A stretch of 64,000 bases of DNA from Tomitella gaofuii (lineage in GTDB: Bacteria > Actinomycetota > Actinomycetes > Mycobacteriales > Mycobacteriaceae). Positions 40,897-51,435 of this stretch are shown piece by piece; position 1 is the first letter of the stretch; each line of letters begins with the position of its first letter. Made by a program: the position numbers and the translations under genes. The stretch is taken from contig NZ_CP059900.1 of NCBI RefSeq assembly GCF_014126825.1, forward strand, positions 4,106,954 to 4,170,953, written 5' to 3'. The notes under the pieces are model-generated. The model had not been told where the DNA came from, made no database searches, and saw only the letters and a list, made by a program, of their open reading frames with translations.

Positions 40897-41006
40897 TGGT
40901 GGCTCCTCGATTCAGATCGACCATGGTCTCCTGGGAGGCCTCTTCCATCCCACCAGAACACCCGCCCGCGCGGCACTATTTCCGCGAAGCCGCAGCGGAC
41001 GCCGAG

Positions 41007-41025
41007 TTCCTACCGGTTCCTACCG
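41007..41025. promoter_or_regulatory. TTCCTACCG direct repeat, candidate operator of the MNT/HEPN module
   Basis: TTCCTACCG at 41007-41015 and again at 41017-41025 (10-bp period). An inverted half-site CGGTAG at 41058-41063 overlaps the -10 element. Confidence 0.45.
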
Positions 41026-41060
41026 CTCCGAGCACCCGTGTCCGCCGTCGGCAGTCCCGG

Positions 41061-41066
41061 TAGCAT
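41061..41066 (+). promoter_or_regulatory. -10 element of leaderless MNT/HEPN promoter
   Basis: TAGCAT, six bases, then ATG 41073. Confidence 0.55.
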
Positions 41067-41072
41067 CGGGCC

Positions 41073-41375
41073 ATGGCCACGGTGAGCGCGGCGCAGACCT
41101 ACGACCTGCCGCACGAGGACGAGGTGCGTGCTGTACTGCGTCGCTACGGGGTGCGCCGCGCGCAGCTGTTCGGCAGCGCCGCGCGCGGAGAGCTGACGCC
41201 GACGAGTGACATCGACATGCTCATCGACCTCCCCGGGCCGCTTGACTACGCAGTGCTGTTGCGCCTCTCCGAGGAACTCGAAGCTGCAACTGGTCGTCGC
41301 GTCGATCTCCTCACTTCCATCAAGCCTGTCTTCCGCCCCTACATCGAGCCGGAACTGGTCGAGATCGTCCTATGA
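41073..41375 (+). CDS. mntA: MNT-domain nucleotidyltransferase antitoxin (MntA-like)
   Basis: A 100-residue minimal nucleotidyltransferase. The active site GSAARGELTPTSDIDMLID matches GSxxRG...SDID, with the two Mg-binding aspartates, and a third acidic strand is in RRVDLLTS. In known systems MntA AMPylates the HEPN toxin on a Tyr and so blocks it. Leaderless start at ATG 41073. The stop overlaps the HEPN start (ATGA). Confidence 0.88.
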   Translation: MATVSAAQTYDLPHEDEVRAVLRRYGVRRAQLFGSAARGELTPTSDIDMLIDLPGPLDYAVLLRLSEELEAATGRRVDLLTSIKPVFRPYIEPELVEIVL

Positions 41376-41713
41376 AGTCACCCCGTCCGTACTTGCAGAT
41401 GGTGGTCGCGGCGGCAAGCCGGGTGGCAGAGCATCTTCCTGCCTCCGAGGACGAATTCCTCCGCACACAGCTCGTACAGGATGCCGTATGCATGCGCCTG
41501 CAGGAGATGGGCGAGAACCTCGGCAAGATCCGCCGCCAGTTCCCGAGCTTCTACGCGGACAACGGCTCTGAGAGATGGCAACGGTTAATCGGGCTACGCA
41601 ACGTCATCTCGCGCGGTTACGGCGAACTCGACATGCACGTCGTCTGGCAGATCGCCTCAGTCCACCTGGATCCGTTGACCGAAGACCTCCGGGCCCTCCT
41701 CGACCCGCCCTGA
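41372..41713 (+). CDS. hepT: HEPN-domain protein (HepT-like) with altered catalytic motif
   Basis: A 113-residue all-helical HEPN protein, partner of MntA. In HepT RNases the motif is R-x4-6-H followed by a Tyr that is AMPylated (RNxxxHxY). Here it reads RNVISRGY: the His position is Arg81 (CGC at 41612-41614), while Arg76 and Tyr83 are kept. One A-to-G transition from CAC would explain it. The RNase is therefore predicted to be weak or dead, although the pair is otherwise intact and coupled. Converges on the UvrA-like gene. Confidence 0.83.
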   Translation: MKSPRPYLQMVVAAASRVAEHLPASEDEFLRTQLVQDAVCMRLQEMGENLGKIRRQFPSFYADNGSERWQRLIGLRNVISRGYGELDMHVVWQIASVHLDPLTEDLRALLDPP

Positions 41714-41733
41714 CGGGTCCATAAGTCCGCCCT

Positions 41734-44139
<2,406 letters not shown>

Positions 44140-44285
44140 GGCTCACGATGTTACCGGCGCACCGCCCCCGCGAGTGGGGTGTTCTTCGGTGCTCCACCGT
44201 CGATCGGACACCGGAGAACCGCGCACTCGGCGGATGAAGGCCCCGGGGATCGCCGCAGACGACACTCGTCGCGCGGTTTCCACCG

Positions 44286-44627
44286 TCAACCACCGAATCC
44301 GAGGTAAGTGGTGACGGCCTGACGCACTTCGGCCATGACCGCCGGGCTGACGAATCCGCACCGCTGGCGCAGATTGCGCCGGTGGACCGTGGCGATCTTG
44401 TCCGCCTGGATCATGGACGGTTCGGCCAGCCCGGTCTCCCGGTCCGCAGGCAGGGGGATGCGCGTGAAGGCTTCGGTCTGATCGGAGGTGACCAGCAGAA
44501 TCGTCACGTAATCAAGACCCGAGAAGACGTCGCTGGTGAGTATCAGGGCCGGCCGCGGCGTGCTGGTGACGCTTCCACCGCCCCCGGCAACGGTCCACAG
44601 ATCACCGCGCCGAGGCGAGACCTTCAC
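44286..44627 (-). CDS. mazF: MazF/PemK-family toxin (module 1)
   Basis: A 113-residue MazF-fold endoribonuclease. Landmarks: RRGDLWTV at the start, RPALILTSDVF, VTILLVTSDQ, and the strand pair LAEPSMIQADKIATVHRRNL carrying the conserved Ser/Thr-Asp-Lys region. It cleaves mRNA at short motifs in known homologues. GTG 44627 overlaps the antitoxin stop. Confidence 0.87.
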   Translation of the reverse strand: MKVSPRRGDLWTVAGGGGSVTSTPRPALILTSDVFSGLDYVTILLVTSDQTEAFTRIPLPADRETGLAEPSMIQADKIATVHRRNLRQRCGFVSPAVMAEVRQAVTTYLGFGG

Positions 44628-44827
44628 TGCTCGCCCAGCGTCTCGGCTTGCACCTCGTCCAGAAAGTCGGCGGTGCCCTCGCTGCGGTCGGCCTCGTTGA
44701 GCGCGGGCGCTTGTTCGCTGATGCGCCGGACGAAGGCGGGATCGGTGACGTCGGGTACCCAGTACCTGACCTCTTTGTATCCGCGCGCCTTCATGCGAGC
44801 CCGATGCTCCGCCACACGATTGCCCAT
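44624..44827 (-). CDS. mazE: MazE-like antitoxin, DUF3018 type (module 1)
   Basis: A 67-residue antitoxin of the DUF3018 family: N-terminal basic helix (AEHRARMKARGYKEVRYWVPD, matching the family signature RGxRxxxxWxPD) and an acidic C-terminal toxin-binding tail (SEGTADFLDEVQAETLGE). Start at ATG 44827 with TATCGT six bases upstream, so probably leaderless. Coupled to mazF by GTGA. Confidence 0.83.
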   Translation of the reverse strand: MGNRVAEHRARMKARGYKEVRYWVPDVTDPAFVRRISEQAPALNEADRSEGTADFLDEVQAETLGEQ

Positions 44828-44833
44828 GCCCCG

Positions 44834-44839
44834 ACGATA
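44834..44839 (-). promoter_or_regulatory. -10 element of leaderless mazEF-1 promoter
   Basis: TATCGT on the minus strand followed by six bases and ATG 44827. Confidence 0.55.
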
Positions 44840-44882
44840 CGCCGCGCAGTGCGGCGTTGCGGATAATCCATCATCGTTTCCC

Positions 44883-44897
44883 ACTATTGATAATAGT
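44883..44897. promoter_or_regulatory. ACTATT-GAT-AATAGT dyad
   Basis: Perfect six-base-arm inverted repeat in the AT-rich gap between mazEF-1 and the agmatinase gene, about 45 bp upstream of the mazE -10. It is a candidate operator; which flanking gene it controls is not decided. Confidence 0.45.
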
Positions 44898-44987
44898 TAA
44901 GTCACTGAGAACGTGATTGCACGTAACACCCCGTGTTCCGGCTGTCCTGAACCAGCGGCGACCCGGTGCCGCAGGACTGAGCGGCAG

Positions 44988-44993
44988 TACCCT
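44988..44993 (+). promoter_or_regulatory. -10 element of leaderless agmatinase promoter
   Basis: TACCCT, six bases, then GTG 45000. Confidence 0.5.
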
Positions 44994-44999
44994 GGGGCC

Positions 45000-46013
45000 G
45001 TGAGCACCAGCGAGGTGGCACCCGATCCGGCACAGGATTCACCGGCGGCACGGGGTCGGCGGCCCCGCACCCCGGTCGGTCCGCCGGACGCCACCCGCAT
45101 CCCGCGGTTCGCGGGCCCGCCCACGTTCGCCCGCCTGCCCCGTATCGACCAGGTGGCCCCGGAATCGCTGGACGGGGGCGTCGCGATCCTCGGTGCGCCG
45201 TTCGACGCGGGCACCAGCTACCGGCCGGGCGCGAGGTTCGGGCCGGGGCACATCCGCGCGTCGTCGCGGCTGCTGCGGCCGTTCCACCCGGGGCTCGGGG
45301 TGTCTCCGTTCGCTGCGCGGCAGGTGGTGGACGCGGGCGACCTGGCGCTGAACCCGTTCGACATCCCCGCCGCACTCGGCGACGTGGAGGCGGGCGTGGG
45401 GTCGCTGCGCGCGTCGGGCATGCGGGTGGTGACTCTCGGCGGGGACCACACCCTCGCCCTGCCGATCCTGCGGGCGGTGGCCCGCGGCGCGGGCCCGGTG
45501 GCGGTGGTGCACTTCGACGCGCACCTGGACACCTGGGACACGTACTTCGGCGCCCCGTACACGCACGGCACCCCGTTCCGGCGGGCGAGCGAGGAGGGTC
45601 TGATCGACCTGTACCGCTCGGTGCACGTGGGCACCCGCGGCCCGCTGTATTCGGATTACGACCTGCGCGACGACGCGGTCCTGGGCTTCCAGGTGATCCC
45701 CGCGGACGCCTACGAGGCCGACGGCGTGGCGGGCGTGGCCGGGGCGATGCTGCGGCGCCTCGGCGACGGCCCCGTCTACGTGTCGGTGGACGTGGACGTG
45801 CTCGACCCGGCGCACGCCCCCGGCACCGGCACCCCCGAGGCGGGCGGGCTCACCTCCCGCGAACTGCTGCTGACGCTGCGGGCACTCGCGGGCCGGGAGC
45901 TGCTCGGCGCGGACGTGGTGGAGGTGGCGCCGGCCTACGACCACGCGGAGATCACCGGCGTCGCCGCGGCACACATCACCTACGAGCTGCTGGCGCTGAT
46001 GGCCACCGGGTGA
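45000..46013 (+). CDS. speB: agmatinase / ureohydrolase family protein
   Basis: A 337-residue binuclear manganese ureohydrolase. Metal-binding motifs: [19 protein letters not shown] and [22 protein letters not shown], all intact. It likely hydrolyses agmatine (or another guanidino compound) to putrescine and urea. An N-terminal Pro/Arg-rich extension of about 30 residues precedes the fold. GTG 45000 is preferred because TACCCT stands six bases upstream. It converges with the alpha/beta hydrolase; no urea or amine permease is nearby. Confidence 0.87.
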   Translation: MSTSEVAPDPAQDSPAARGRRPRTPVGPPDATRIPRFAGPPTFARLPRIDQVAPESLDGGVAILGAPFDAGTSYRPGARFGPGHIRASSRLLRPFHPGLGVSPFAARQVVDAGDLALNPFDIPAALGDVEAGVGSLRASGMRVVTLGGDHTLALPILRAVARGAGPVAVVHFDAHLDTWDTYFGAPYTHGTPFRRASEEGLIDLYRSVHVGTRGPLYSDYDLRDDAVLGFQVIPADAYEADGVAGVAGAMLRRLGDGPVYVSVDVDVLDPAHAPGTGTPEAGGLTSRELLLTLRALAGRELLGADVVEVAPAYDHAEITGVAAAHITYELLALMATG

Positions 46014-46027
46014 ACGATCCGCCCCGG

Positions 46028-46786
46028 TCAGTCCACCCGCGACGCCCACCGCGCGATGATCCGCCCCACCCGGGCCGCCGAGCCGGGCCAGGTGAGCAGG
46101 TGGTTGGCGGTGCCGTCGAGGGTGACGAGCTCCTTGGGTTCGCGGGCCGCGGCGTAGAGGCGTTCCGCGTCGGCGAGCGGCACCTCCCTGTCGCCGAGCG
46201 CGTGCATGAACAGCACCGGCACTCCCAGGTGCGCGGCGCTGGCGGCGATGTCGTGCGTGTCCAGGTCGTGGACGAACGCGCGGGTGATCGTCAGCGGACG
46301 GCCGGCCAGCGGCACGTCGGCCTCGCCGTCGCGCTCGATCCGTGCGCGCTGCGCGGTGAAGTGCCGGTGGAGCGCGGCGACGGTGTAGGGCGCGGCGACG
46401 GTGGCCACCCCGCGCACGCCTCGGATGTGTTCGGCGGAGGCCAGCACCGCCGCCCCGCCCAGCGAGTGGCCCACCAGCAGGTCGGGCGCGAAGCCGAGGC
46501 CGGCCAGGTGTTCGGCGGCCAGCACCAGGTCTTCGATGTTCGTGCTGAACGAGGTGTCGCGGAACGCGCCGCCCGATTCGCCGAGCCCGGTGAAGTCGAT
46601 GCGCGCCGCCGCAAACCCGGCGTCGACGAGGGCACGGCAGATCCGCGCGGAGGCGATAGTGTCCTTGGAGCAGGTGAAGCAGTGCGCGTAGAGCACGGTA
46701 CCGCGGGGCGGGCCGTCGGGCAGGTCGAGGATGCCCGCGACGGACGCGTCGACCGCGCCGAGGAAGGCGAACCGGCGGCGGGTCAC
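46028..46786 (-). CDS. alpha/beta hydrolase coupled to mazF-2
   Basis: A 252-residue alpha/beta hydrolase of the YtfP/OsmC-hydrolase-like type: YAHCFTCSKDTIASARI near the oxyanion loop, DFTGLGESGG, nucleophile GHSLGGAAVL, and C-terminal His in DGTANHLLTW. Relatives often precede OsmC domains; here the hydrolase stands alone. Its GTG overlaps the mazF stop (GTGA), making a three-gene antitoxin-toxin-hydrolase transcript, an unusual partner. Confidence 0.85.
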   Translation of the reverse strand: MTRRRFAFLGAVDASVAGILDLPDGPPRGTVLYAHCFTCSKDTIASARICRALVDAGFAAARIDFTGLGESGGAFRDTSFSTNIEDLVLAAEHLAGLGFAPDLLVGHSLGGAAVLASAEHIRGVRGVATVAAPYTVAALHRHFTAQRARIERDGEADVPLAGRPLTITRAFVHDLDTHDIAASAAHLGVPVLFMHALGDREVPLADAERLYAAAREPKELVTLDGTANHLLTWPGSAARVGRIIARWASRVD

Positions 46787-47124
46787 AGGCCCAGCCGGCG
46801 CAGGCCGCGGTCCACCTCATCCAGGATCGCCGCCGGCACGACGCCCGCCTGCTCGGTCAGGTCCCCCTTGTCCAGAGTGACCAGCGCAGTCACGTTGACC
46901 ACCGAATCACGGGGCAGCCCGGTGACGGCTGCGGGCAGGAACACGTTGCCGGGCATCGCGGCGAGGGCGGTGTTCGAGGTGACGACGGCGGCGACCGCCG
47001 TGGCGAGGCGGCTGTCGTTGTACGGATTGGCCTGGATCACAAGCACCGGGCGGCGCTCGGCGGGCCGACTGCCGACGGCGGGGCCCACATCGGCCCAGTA
47101 CAGCGCGCCGCGGCGGATCACCAC
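46783..47124 (-). CDS. mazF: MazF/PemK-family toxin (module 2)
   Basis: A 113-residue MazF endoribonuclease close to the mycobacterial type: IRRGALYWADVGPAVGSRP, RRPVLVIQANPYN, VVTSNTALAAMPGNVFL, TGLPRDSVVNVTALVTLDK. All the usual catalytic positions (Arg of RRPVLV, Ser/Thr of SVVNVTAL) are present. GTG start overlaps the end of the antitoxin by seven bases. Confidence 0.9.
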   Translation of the reverse strand: MVIRRGALYWADVGPAVGSRPAERRPVLVIQANPYNDSRLATAVAAVVTSNTALAAMPGNVFLPAAVTGLPRDSVVNVTALVTLDKGDLTEQAGVVPAAILDEVDRGLRRLGL

Positions 47125-47387
47125 TCGTCGTCCAGGGCGCCGAGCACCGCGCGACCGGCCGCGATGGCATCGCCCGAGCCCGAATCACCCTCTGCGTCCC
47201 CAGCGCCCGCCGCGGCGACGGTGTCGAGCGCCTCGTCGATCCGGGCGGTGAGCGAACGTGCGTCCAGCTCGTCGAGGTAGCGCAGCGCGGCGCGGGCGAA
47301 GAACTCCGACCGGCTCAGCCCCAGCTCGCCGGCGCGGCGGGTGGCGCGGTCGTAGGTGTCGTCGGGCAGGGAGATCGCCGTCTTCAT
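47118..47387 (-). CDS. mazE: RHH antitoxin of MazEF module 2
   Basis: An 89-residue ribbon-helix-helix antitoxin: MKTAISLPDDTYDRATRRAG forms the strand and first helix, LGLSRSEFFARAALRYLDEL the second, then an acidic, Gly-rich linker and toxin-binding end (GRAVLGALDDEW). The ATG 47387 has no ribosome site and lies six bases after CATACT, i.e. near-consensus leaderless. The start codon is embedded in CATAC/GTATG half-sites. Confidence 0.88.
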   Translation of the reverse strand: MKTAISLPDDTYDRATRRAGELGLSRSEFFARAALRYLDELDARSLTARIDEALDTVAAAGAGDAEGDSGSGDAIAAGRAVLGALDDEW

Positions 47388-47409
47388 ACCACGAGTATGA
47401 CTGGGTATG
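47385..47409. promoter_or_regulatory. CATAC-N5-GTATG-N5-GTATG operator over the mazE-2 start
   Basis: Half-sites at 47385-47389, 47395-47399 and 47405-47409 with an exact 10-bp period. The first contains the complement of the mazE start codon and the second overlaps the -10. RHH antitoxins bind such in-phase half-sites. Confidence 0.6.
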
Positions 47410-47531
47410 ACCGACGGTGGACCCACGCTTCGCGGCGCCCGTCGCCTGCGCGCCGCGCTCCCGCACCACACCCCGTCCCGTCCGTGTTCCTGGTGATCGA
47501 AAACCTGCCCCTCCACGCCGGGCGGCGCGCC

Positions 47532-47537
47532 TACTCT
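47532..47537 (+). promoter_or_regulatory. -10 element of leaderless promoter
   Basis: TACTCT, six bases, then GTG 47544 of the flavin oxidoreductase gene. Confidence 0.5.
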
Positions 47538-47543
47538 TTGATC

Positions 47544-49691
47544 GTGGCGACGAAGACTCAGACCTACACCCACCTGCTCAGCGCCGGCCGCATCGGCCCC
47601 GTGCAGCTGAACAACCGCGTGATGATGTCCGCGATGGACATGAACCTGTCCGCGGACGGCGTGGTGGAGCAGGAGGACATCGACCACTTCGTCGCGCGCG
47701 CCGCCGGCGGCACCGGCATGATCATCACCGGCTGCTGCTCGGTGGGCTACCCGGTGGGCAGCACCAGCAAGAAGGAGCCGGGGCTGTCGGACGACAAGTT
47801 CCTCCCGGGCCTGACGGCGCTGGCAGACGCGGTGCACGAGACCGGGAACAAGCTGTGCATCCAGATGGTGCACCACGGCAAGGTCGCACGCATCGACACC
47901 ATCGACGAGCGTCCCCTGCAGGTGCCGTCCACGCCGCGCCAGAAGCTGGACCTGAGCGCGCTGGCCGACAACACCCCCGGCGAGCTGGCCAAGATGGCGG
48001 CGGTGACCGGCGGAAAGCAGGAGAGCTACCACGAGGTCACCGCTGAAGACATCGCGGAGATCACCCGCCTCTACGCCGACGCGGCGCGGCGGGTGCGCAC
48101 CTCCGGCGCGGATGCGGTGGAGATCCACTGCGCGCATGGCTACATCCTCAGCGGGTTCCTCAGCCGGGCCGACAACTTCCGCACCGACGAGTACGGGGGT
48201 TCGCTGGAGAACCGCGCACGGTTCGCGTGCGAGGTCATCGCCGCCGTCAAGGAGGCCGTGGGCGAGGACCTGGCGATCCTGGTGCGCGTCTCCGGCAGGG
48301 AGTTCGGCGGCCCCGACGCGCTGAGCACCGCCGAGGCCACCGCGGCGGCGCGGATGTTCGAGAAGGCGGGCGCCGACGCCATCGACGTCACCGGGTGGGG
48401 CCGCAACCCGTTCTCCAACTTCACCGACGGGCCGCTGCCGGACCAGGTGGGCGCGTACGTGGACCTGGCCGCGGCCGTCAAGCAGGCCGTCACGATCCCC
48501 GTGGTCACCGTCGGCCGGGTGCTGCCCGAGGTGGGTGAGCAGGCCATCGCCGAGGGCAAGGCCGACTACGTCGCGATGGGCCGCCAGCTCCTGGCCGACC
48601 CGGACCTGGTGAACAAGCTGCGCGCCGGCACCCCGGAGCGGGTGCGGCCGTGCATCAACTGCTACGTGTGCGTGCAGGAGAACTTCTGGGACGCGACGCC
48701 GCTGTGCGCGGTGAACCCGGCCCTGGGCAACGAAACGCTGCTGCCGTTCCCCACCGCGCAGGCGCGCAAGCACATCGTCGTTGTCGGTGCCGGGCCCGCC
48801 GGGCTGGAGACGGCGCGCGTCGCCACCGAGCGCGGGCACCGGGTAACGGTGCTGGACAAGACGGACCGGCTCGGCGGCACCCTGTGGTTCTCCTCGCTCA
48901 CCACGCCCGCCAACTATCCGCTGCTGGAGTGGCTGAAGAACGAAACGGCGCGCCTGGGCGTGGACATCCGGCTCAACACCGAGGCCACCCCCGAGCTGAT
49001 CGCGTCGCTGCGCCCGGACACCGTCGTGCTCGCCACCGGCGCAGTGCGCGACCGTCCGCAGATCCCCGGCGGCGACCTGCCGCACGTGCACACCGGCGAC
49101 ACCATGCGCGCACTGATGACCGGCGTCGGCGATACCGCCGGGCAGTCCTGGTACCTGCGGGCCGCCGGCAAGCTGGGCAAGCTCTCCGGCATCACCAAGA
49201 GCCCACGCCTCATCCGCGAGGTGACCAAGAAGTTCCTGCCGATGGGCAAGGACGCCGTCGTGATCGGCGGCTCGCTGGTGGGCCTCGAGCTGGCCGAGTT
49301 CCTCGCCGAGCGCGGACGGCGGGTCACCCTGCTGCACGACGAGCAGCAGCTGGGACTGCCGATGGCGCTGCCCCGCCGCTGGACCGCGGTACGCCACACC
49401 ACCGAAGCCGGTGTGACCATCCACCGCAACGCCGAAGCCACCCGGATCACCGCGGACCGCGTGGAGTTCGACGTGGCCGTCAAGGACCGCAAGGGCAACA
49501 CCACCGAGACCAAGGCGATGTCCGCACCCGCGTCGATGGTGATCTACGCGCTCGGCACCGACGCCGCCGCACCCCTCGAACAACAACTCGCGGGAGTGGT
49601 TGGTGACGTGCGCGTGGTCGGCGACGCAAGCTCCGTCGACTACATCGAAGGCGCCATCCACACCGCGTGGAAGGTGGCGGCGGGGCTGTAA
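47544..49691 (+). CDS. 2,4-dienoyl-CoA reductase-like NADH:flavin oxidoreductase
   Basis: A 715-residue two-part flavoenzyme of the old-yellow-enzyme/FadH family. Residues 1-370 form the FMN TIM barrel (TTGCCSVGYP-like loop, HCAHGYILSGFLSRADN, VGRVLPEVGEQ). A [4Fe-4S] region follows (CINCYVCVQENFWDATPLC), then an FAD/NAD part with VVVVGAGPAGLETARVA-type and VVIGGSLVGLELAEFL motifs. It probably reduces dienoyl-CoA or related enoates. GTG 47544 is chosen because of the leaderless -10. The stop lies only 25 bp before the transposase remnant. Confidence 0.88.
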   Translation: MATKTQTYTHLLSAGRIGPVQLNNRVMMSAMDMNLSADGVVEQEDIDHFVARAAGGTGMIITGCCSVGYPVGSTSKKEPGLSDDKFLPGLTALADAVHETGNKLCIQMVHHGKVARIDTIDERPLQVPSTPRQKLDLSALADNTPGELAKMAAVTGGKQESYHEVTAEDIAEITRLYADAARRVRTSGADAVEIHCAHGYILSGFLSRADNFRTDEYGGSLENRARFACEVIAAVKEAVGEDLAILVRVSGREFGGPDALSTAEATAAARMFEKAGADAIDVTGWGRNPFSNFTDGPLPDQVGAYVDLAAAVKQAVTIPVVTVGRVLPEVGEQAIAEGKADYVAMGRQLLADPDLVNKLRAGTPERVRPCINCYVCVQENFWDATPLCAVNPALGNETLLPFPTAQARKHIVVVGAGPAGLETARVATERGHRVTVLDKTDRLGGTLWFSSLTTPANYPLLEWLKNETARLGVDIRLNTEATPELIASLRPDTVVLATGAVRDRPQIPGGDLPHVHTGDTMRALMTGVGDTAGQSWYLRAAGKLGKLSGITKSPRLIREVTKKFLPMGKDAVVIGGSLVGLELAEFLAERGRRVTLLHDEQQLGLPMALPRRWTAVRHTTEAGVTIHRNAEATRITADRVEFDVAVKDRKGNTTETKAMSAPASMVIYALGTDAAAPLEQQLAGVVGDVRVVGDASSVDYIEGAIHTAWKVAAGL

Positions 49692-49716
49692 ACATGGCGC
49701 CGCTTCATTGACCGGG

Positions 49717-50046
49717 ATGGAGTCCCGCTGCGAGGACCGGATCCGCTGTGCGAAAGATACTGGCCTGCAGAACCTTCCGCTGCACGGGTTCGAGCAGAAC
49801 CGCATCTGGCTCCAACTCGTGCAGCTCGCGTGCGAGCTGCACGCGTGGGCACAGATGCTCGCCTTCGACGACGGTGAGGCCCGCAGGTGGGAACCCAAAC
49901 GACTCCGGCTACGCCTGTTCTCCATCCCCGCCCGAATCACCCGCCATGCTCGGCGAGTCAATCTACGGCTGTCGACGACCGCGGCCTACGCCGATCTGCT
50001 CGTGACTGCGCTCGGCCGGCTGACGCAGCTGCCGGCGCCCGGCTGA
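49717..50046 (+). pseudogene. C-terminal remnant of an IS1380-family transposase
   Basis: A 109-residue open frame whose sequence matches only the C-terminus of IS1380-type transposases: EDRIRCAKDTGLQNLPLHGF, QNRIWLQLVQLACELHAWAQ, RWEPKRLRLRLFSIPARI, and the final RLTQLPAPG. A full transposase has about 450-500 residues, so the DDE catalytic part is missing. The left break is 25 bp after the flavin oxidoreductase stop. It is therefore a dead insertion-sequence fragment at the left edge of a low-G+C island. Confidence 0.8.
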
Positions 50047-50082
50047 CCAGTAAGAATCTTCCCCTCTGAGACGAAAGGTCAA

Positions 50083-50154
50083 ACCGGTACCGGGGCAGTG
50101 GACCCCGGCGCCACCCGACCGTGTCGGGTAGCCGGCCCACGCCCCGGTACCGGT
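50083..50154. repeat. nested inverted repeat after the transposase remnant
   Basis: Outer arms ACCGGTACCGGGGC (50083-50096) and GCCCCGGTACCGGT (50141-50154) are exact complements; inside, CCCGAC-CGT-GTCGGG (50114-50128). The 72-bp cruciform-like structure is 37 bp after the transposase stop, possibly part of the IS right end or its terminator. Confidence 0.6.
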
Positions 50155-50937
50155 CACCTGCCGAAACACCCCATCCGAACCGGATCAGGCCGGCACGCCA
50201 GCCTCACGAAAGATCGAGGCTAACTGAACGGTATTGAGGCTAAACCTGCGCAACTCAGGGGCGAGCAAGCGAGTGAATATGCTGACAGAGTGCAAGGCCG
50301 TGCCCTCCCTGGAGTTCTGAAACTTGGACAGTCCAGAACCTATGGGAAACACGGCCTTGCGCTCTCTCCGGGGCCTCACGCACCCACAACTACGCCAGTA
50401 GAGCCGCATCTCGACTCAACTGAACGACTCAGCGCTCGCCCATCCCCCCCCCCTGCGACGAAGCTTGATACAGACCAGACAGCGCGAGATTGACAAAACT
50501 TGATATCAACGAAAGCGAGCCTTCCCAGTATGCGGTAGACATTCTCAGATTACCTCCTTAGGACAAAGACTTGAGAAACTGCATGAGTGGATTCTGAAAA
50601 CCAGACCAAGACCCCAGAACTACCGCCAAAGAGTCCGTGAATACTTCCCTAAGCGACAACGTATACCCTTTCTCAATCCACCGGGAACCCGAAAGAAAGA
50701 ACCAACGGGTACTGAATCAAGAGCTGAAACAGAGTCGGAACGGACTGCTGCACTGATTGGCCAAGAGACATAGTTGAGTCTGCGATTGATTCCATTCGAT
50801 CATCCACCCCCTTCTAGGAATATTCCATTTTTGACATAGCGTTCAAACCGTCAAGCGACCCCGCAACCACCGGGGTAGACCCGTTCACGAACTGGCCAAG
50901 CGCTTTCACAAACATATAAAGCAATGTCAGCCTCCGA
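50155..50937. other. low-G+C stretch without a supported gene
   Basis: About 780 bp of clearly lower G+C than the rest of the window, with stops in all frames and no coding pattern. It belongs to the island 49.7-51.75 kb. A 10-bp TGGACAGTCC at 50325-50334 has an inverted partner at 51718-51727 near the other border. Confidence 0.6.
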
Positions 50938-51435
50938 TCAGGAAACGGTGAAGTGGAACTGGTAAGCCGAATCGAGGCCCGAGTACTTATGCGCCAGGAA
51001 CGTAACCGCCCCGACATGCGTTGACGAGAACAGACCGCCCGGCTCCCATGGGTTATCGCTCGTCACAGTGTACCCAGCCGGCAACGAAGTGACTTCCAGC
51101 ACTACGTAGCCGCCGCTTGTCACCGTATTCACGAGCGTTTCGTCACCCTCGACACAGTAAGCTCCGTCGCTATCAGTCGTATCCGAACCCGACAGAACGA
51201 AAGCATCTCCGCTATCATACAGAGTTGCCGTCACTTCAGCACCCTTGACACCCTGCGCATCGCCTGGAGGCGGGGCGTTCTTTACCCAACCTGCGTTTTC
51301 GTATACATTCCCGCACACTTGGTAGTCCGCTGACGGCACCGAATTAACCACTGCCGCCGACGCGATCCCCGTCCCGGCAAACACCATCGCAGTTGCGAGC
51401 CCCGTAAGCAGGGCTCCACTTGCAGCCTTACGCAT
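50938..51435 (-). CDS. exported protein with a Cna-B/SdrD-like beta domain
   Basis: A 165-residue secreted protein in the low-G+C island. Signal peptide MRKAASGALLTGLATAMVFA with an ASAA cleavage region. The mature part has VCGNVYENAGWV, GVKGAEVTATLYDSGD, TTDSDGAYCVEGDE and LPAGYTVTSDNPWEPGG, the pattern of one SdrD-B/Cna-B-like immunoglobulin-type repeat (D-x-DGxY, LPxGY), as in adhesin stalks; two cysteines could form a disulfide. No sortase motif or membrane anchor. ATG 51435 has AGAGGA. Codon use differs from neighbours, suggesting transfer. Confidence 0.72.
   Translation of the reverse strand: MRKAASGALLTGLATAMVFAGTGIASAAVVNSVPSADYQVCGNVYENAGWVKNAPPPGDAQGVKGAEVTATLYDSGDAFVLSGSDTTDSDGAYCVEGDETLVNTVTSGGYVVLEVTSLPAGYTVTSDNPWEPGGLFSSTHVGAVTFLAHKYSGLDSAYQFHFTVS

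Noticed and set aside
50185-50493. Short open frames on both strands in the low-G+C stretch
   Set aside because: They overlap each other, lack ribosome sites, and show no recognisable protein sequence or coding bias.
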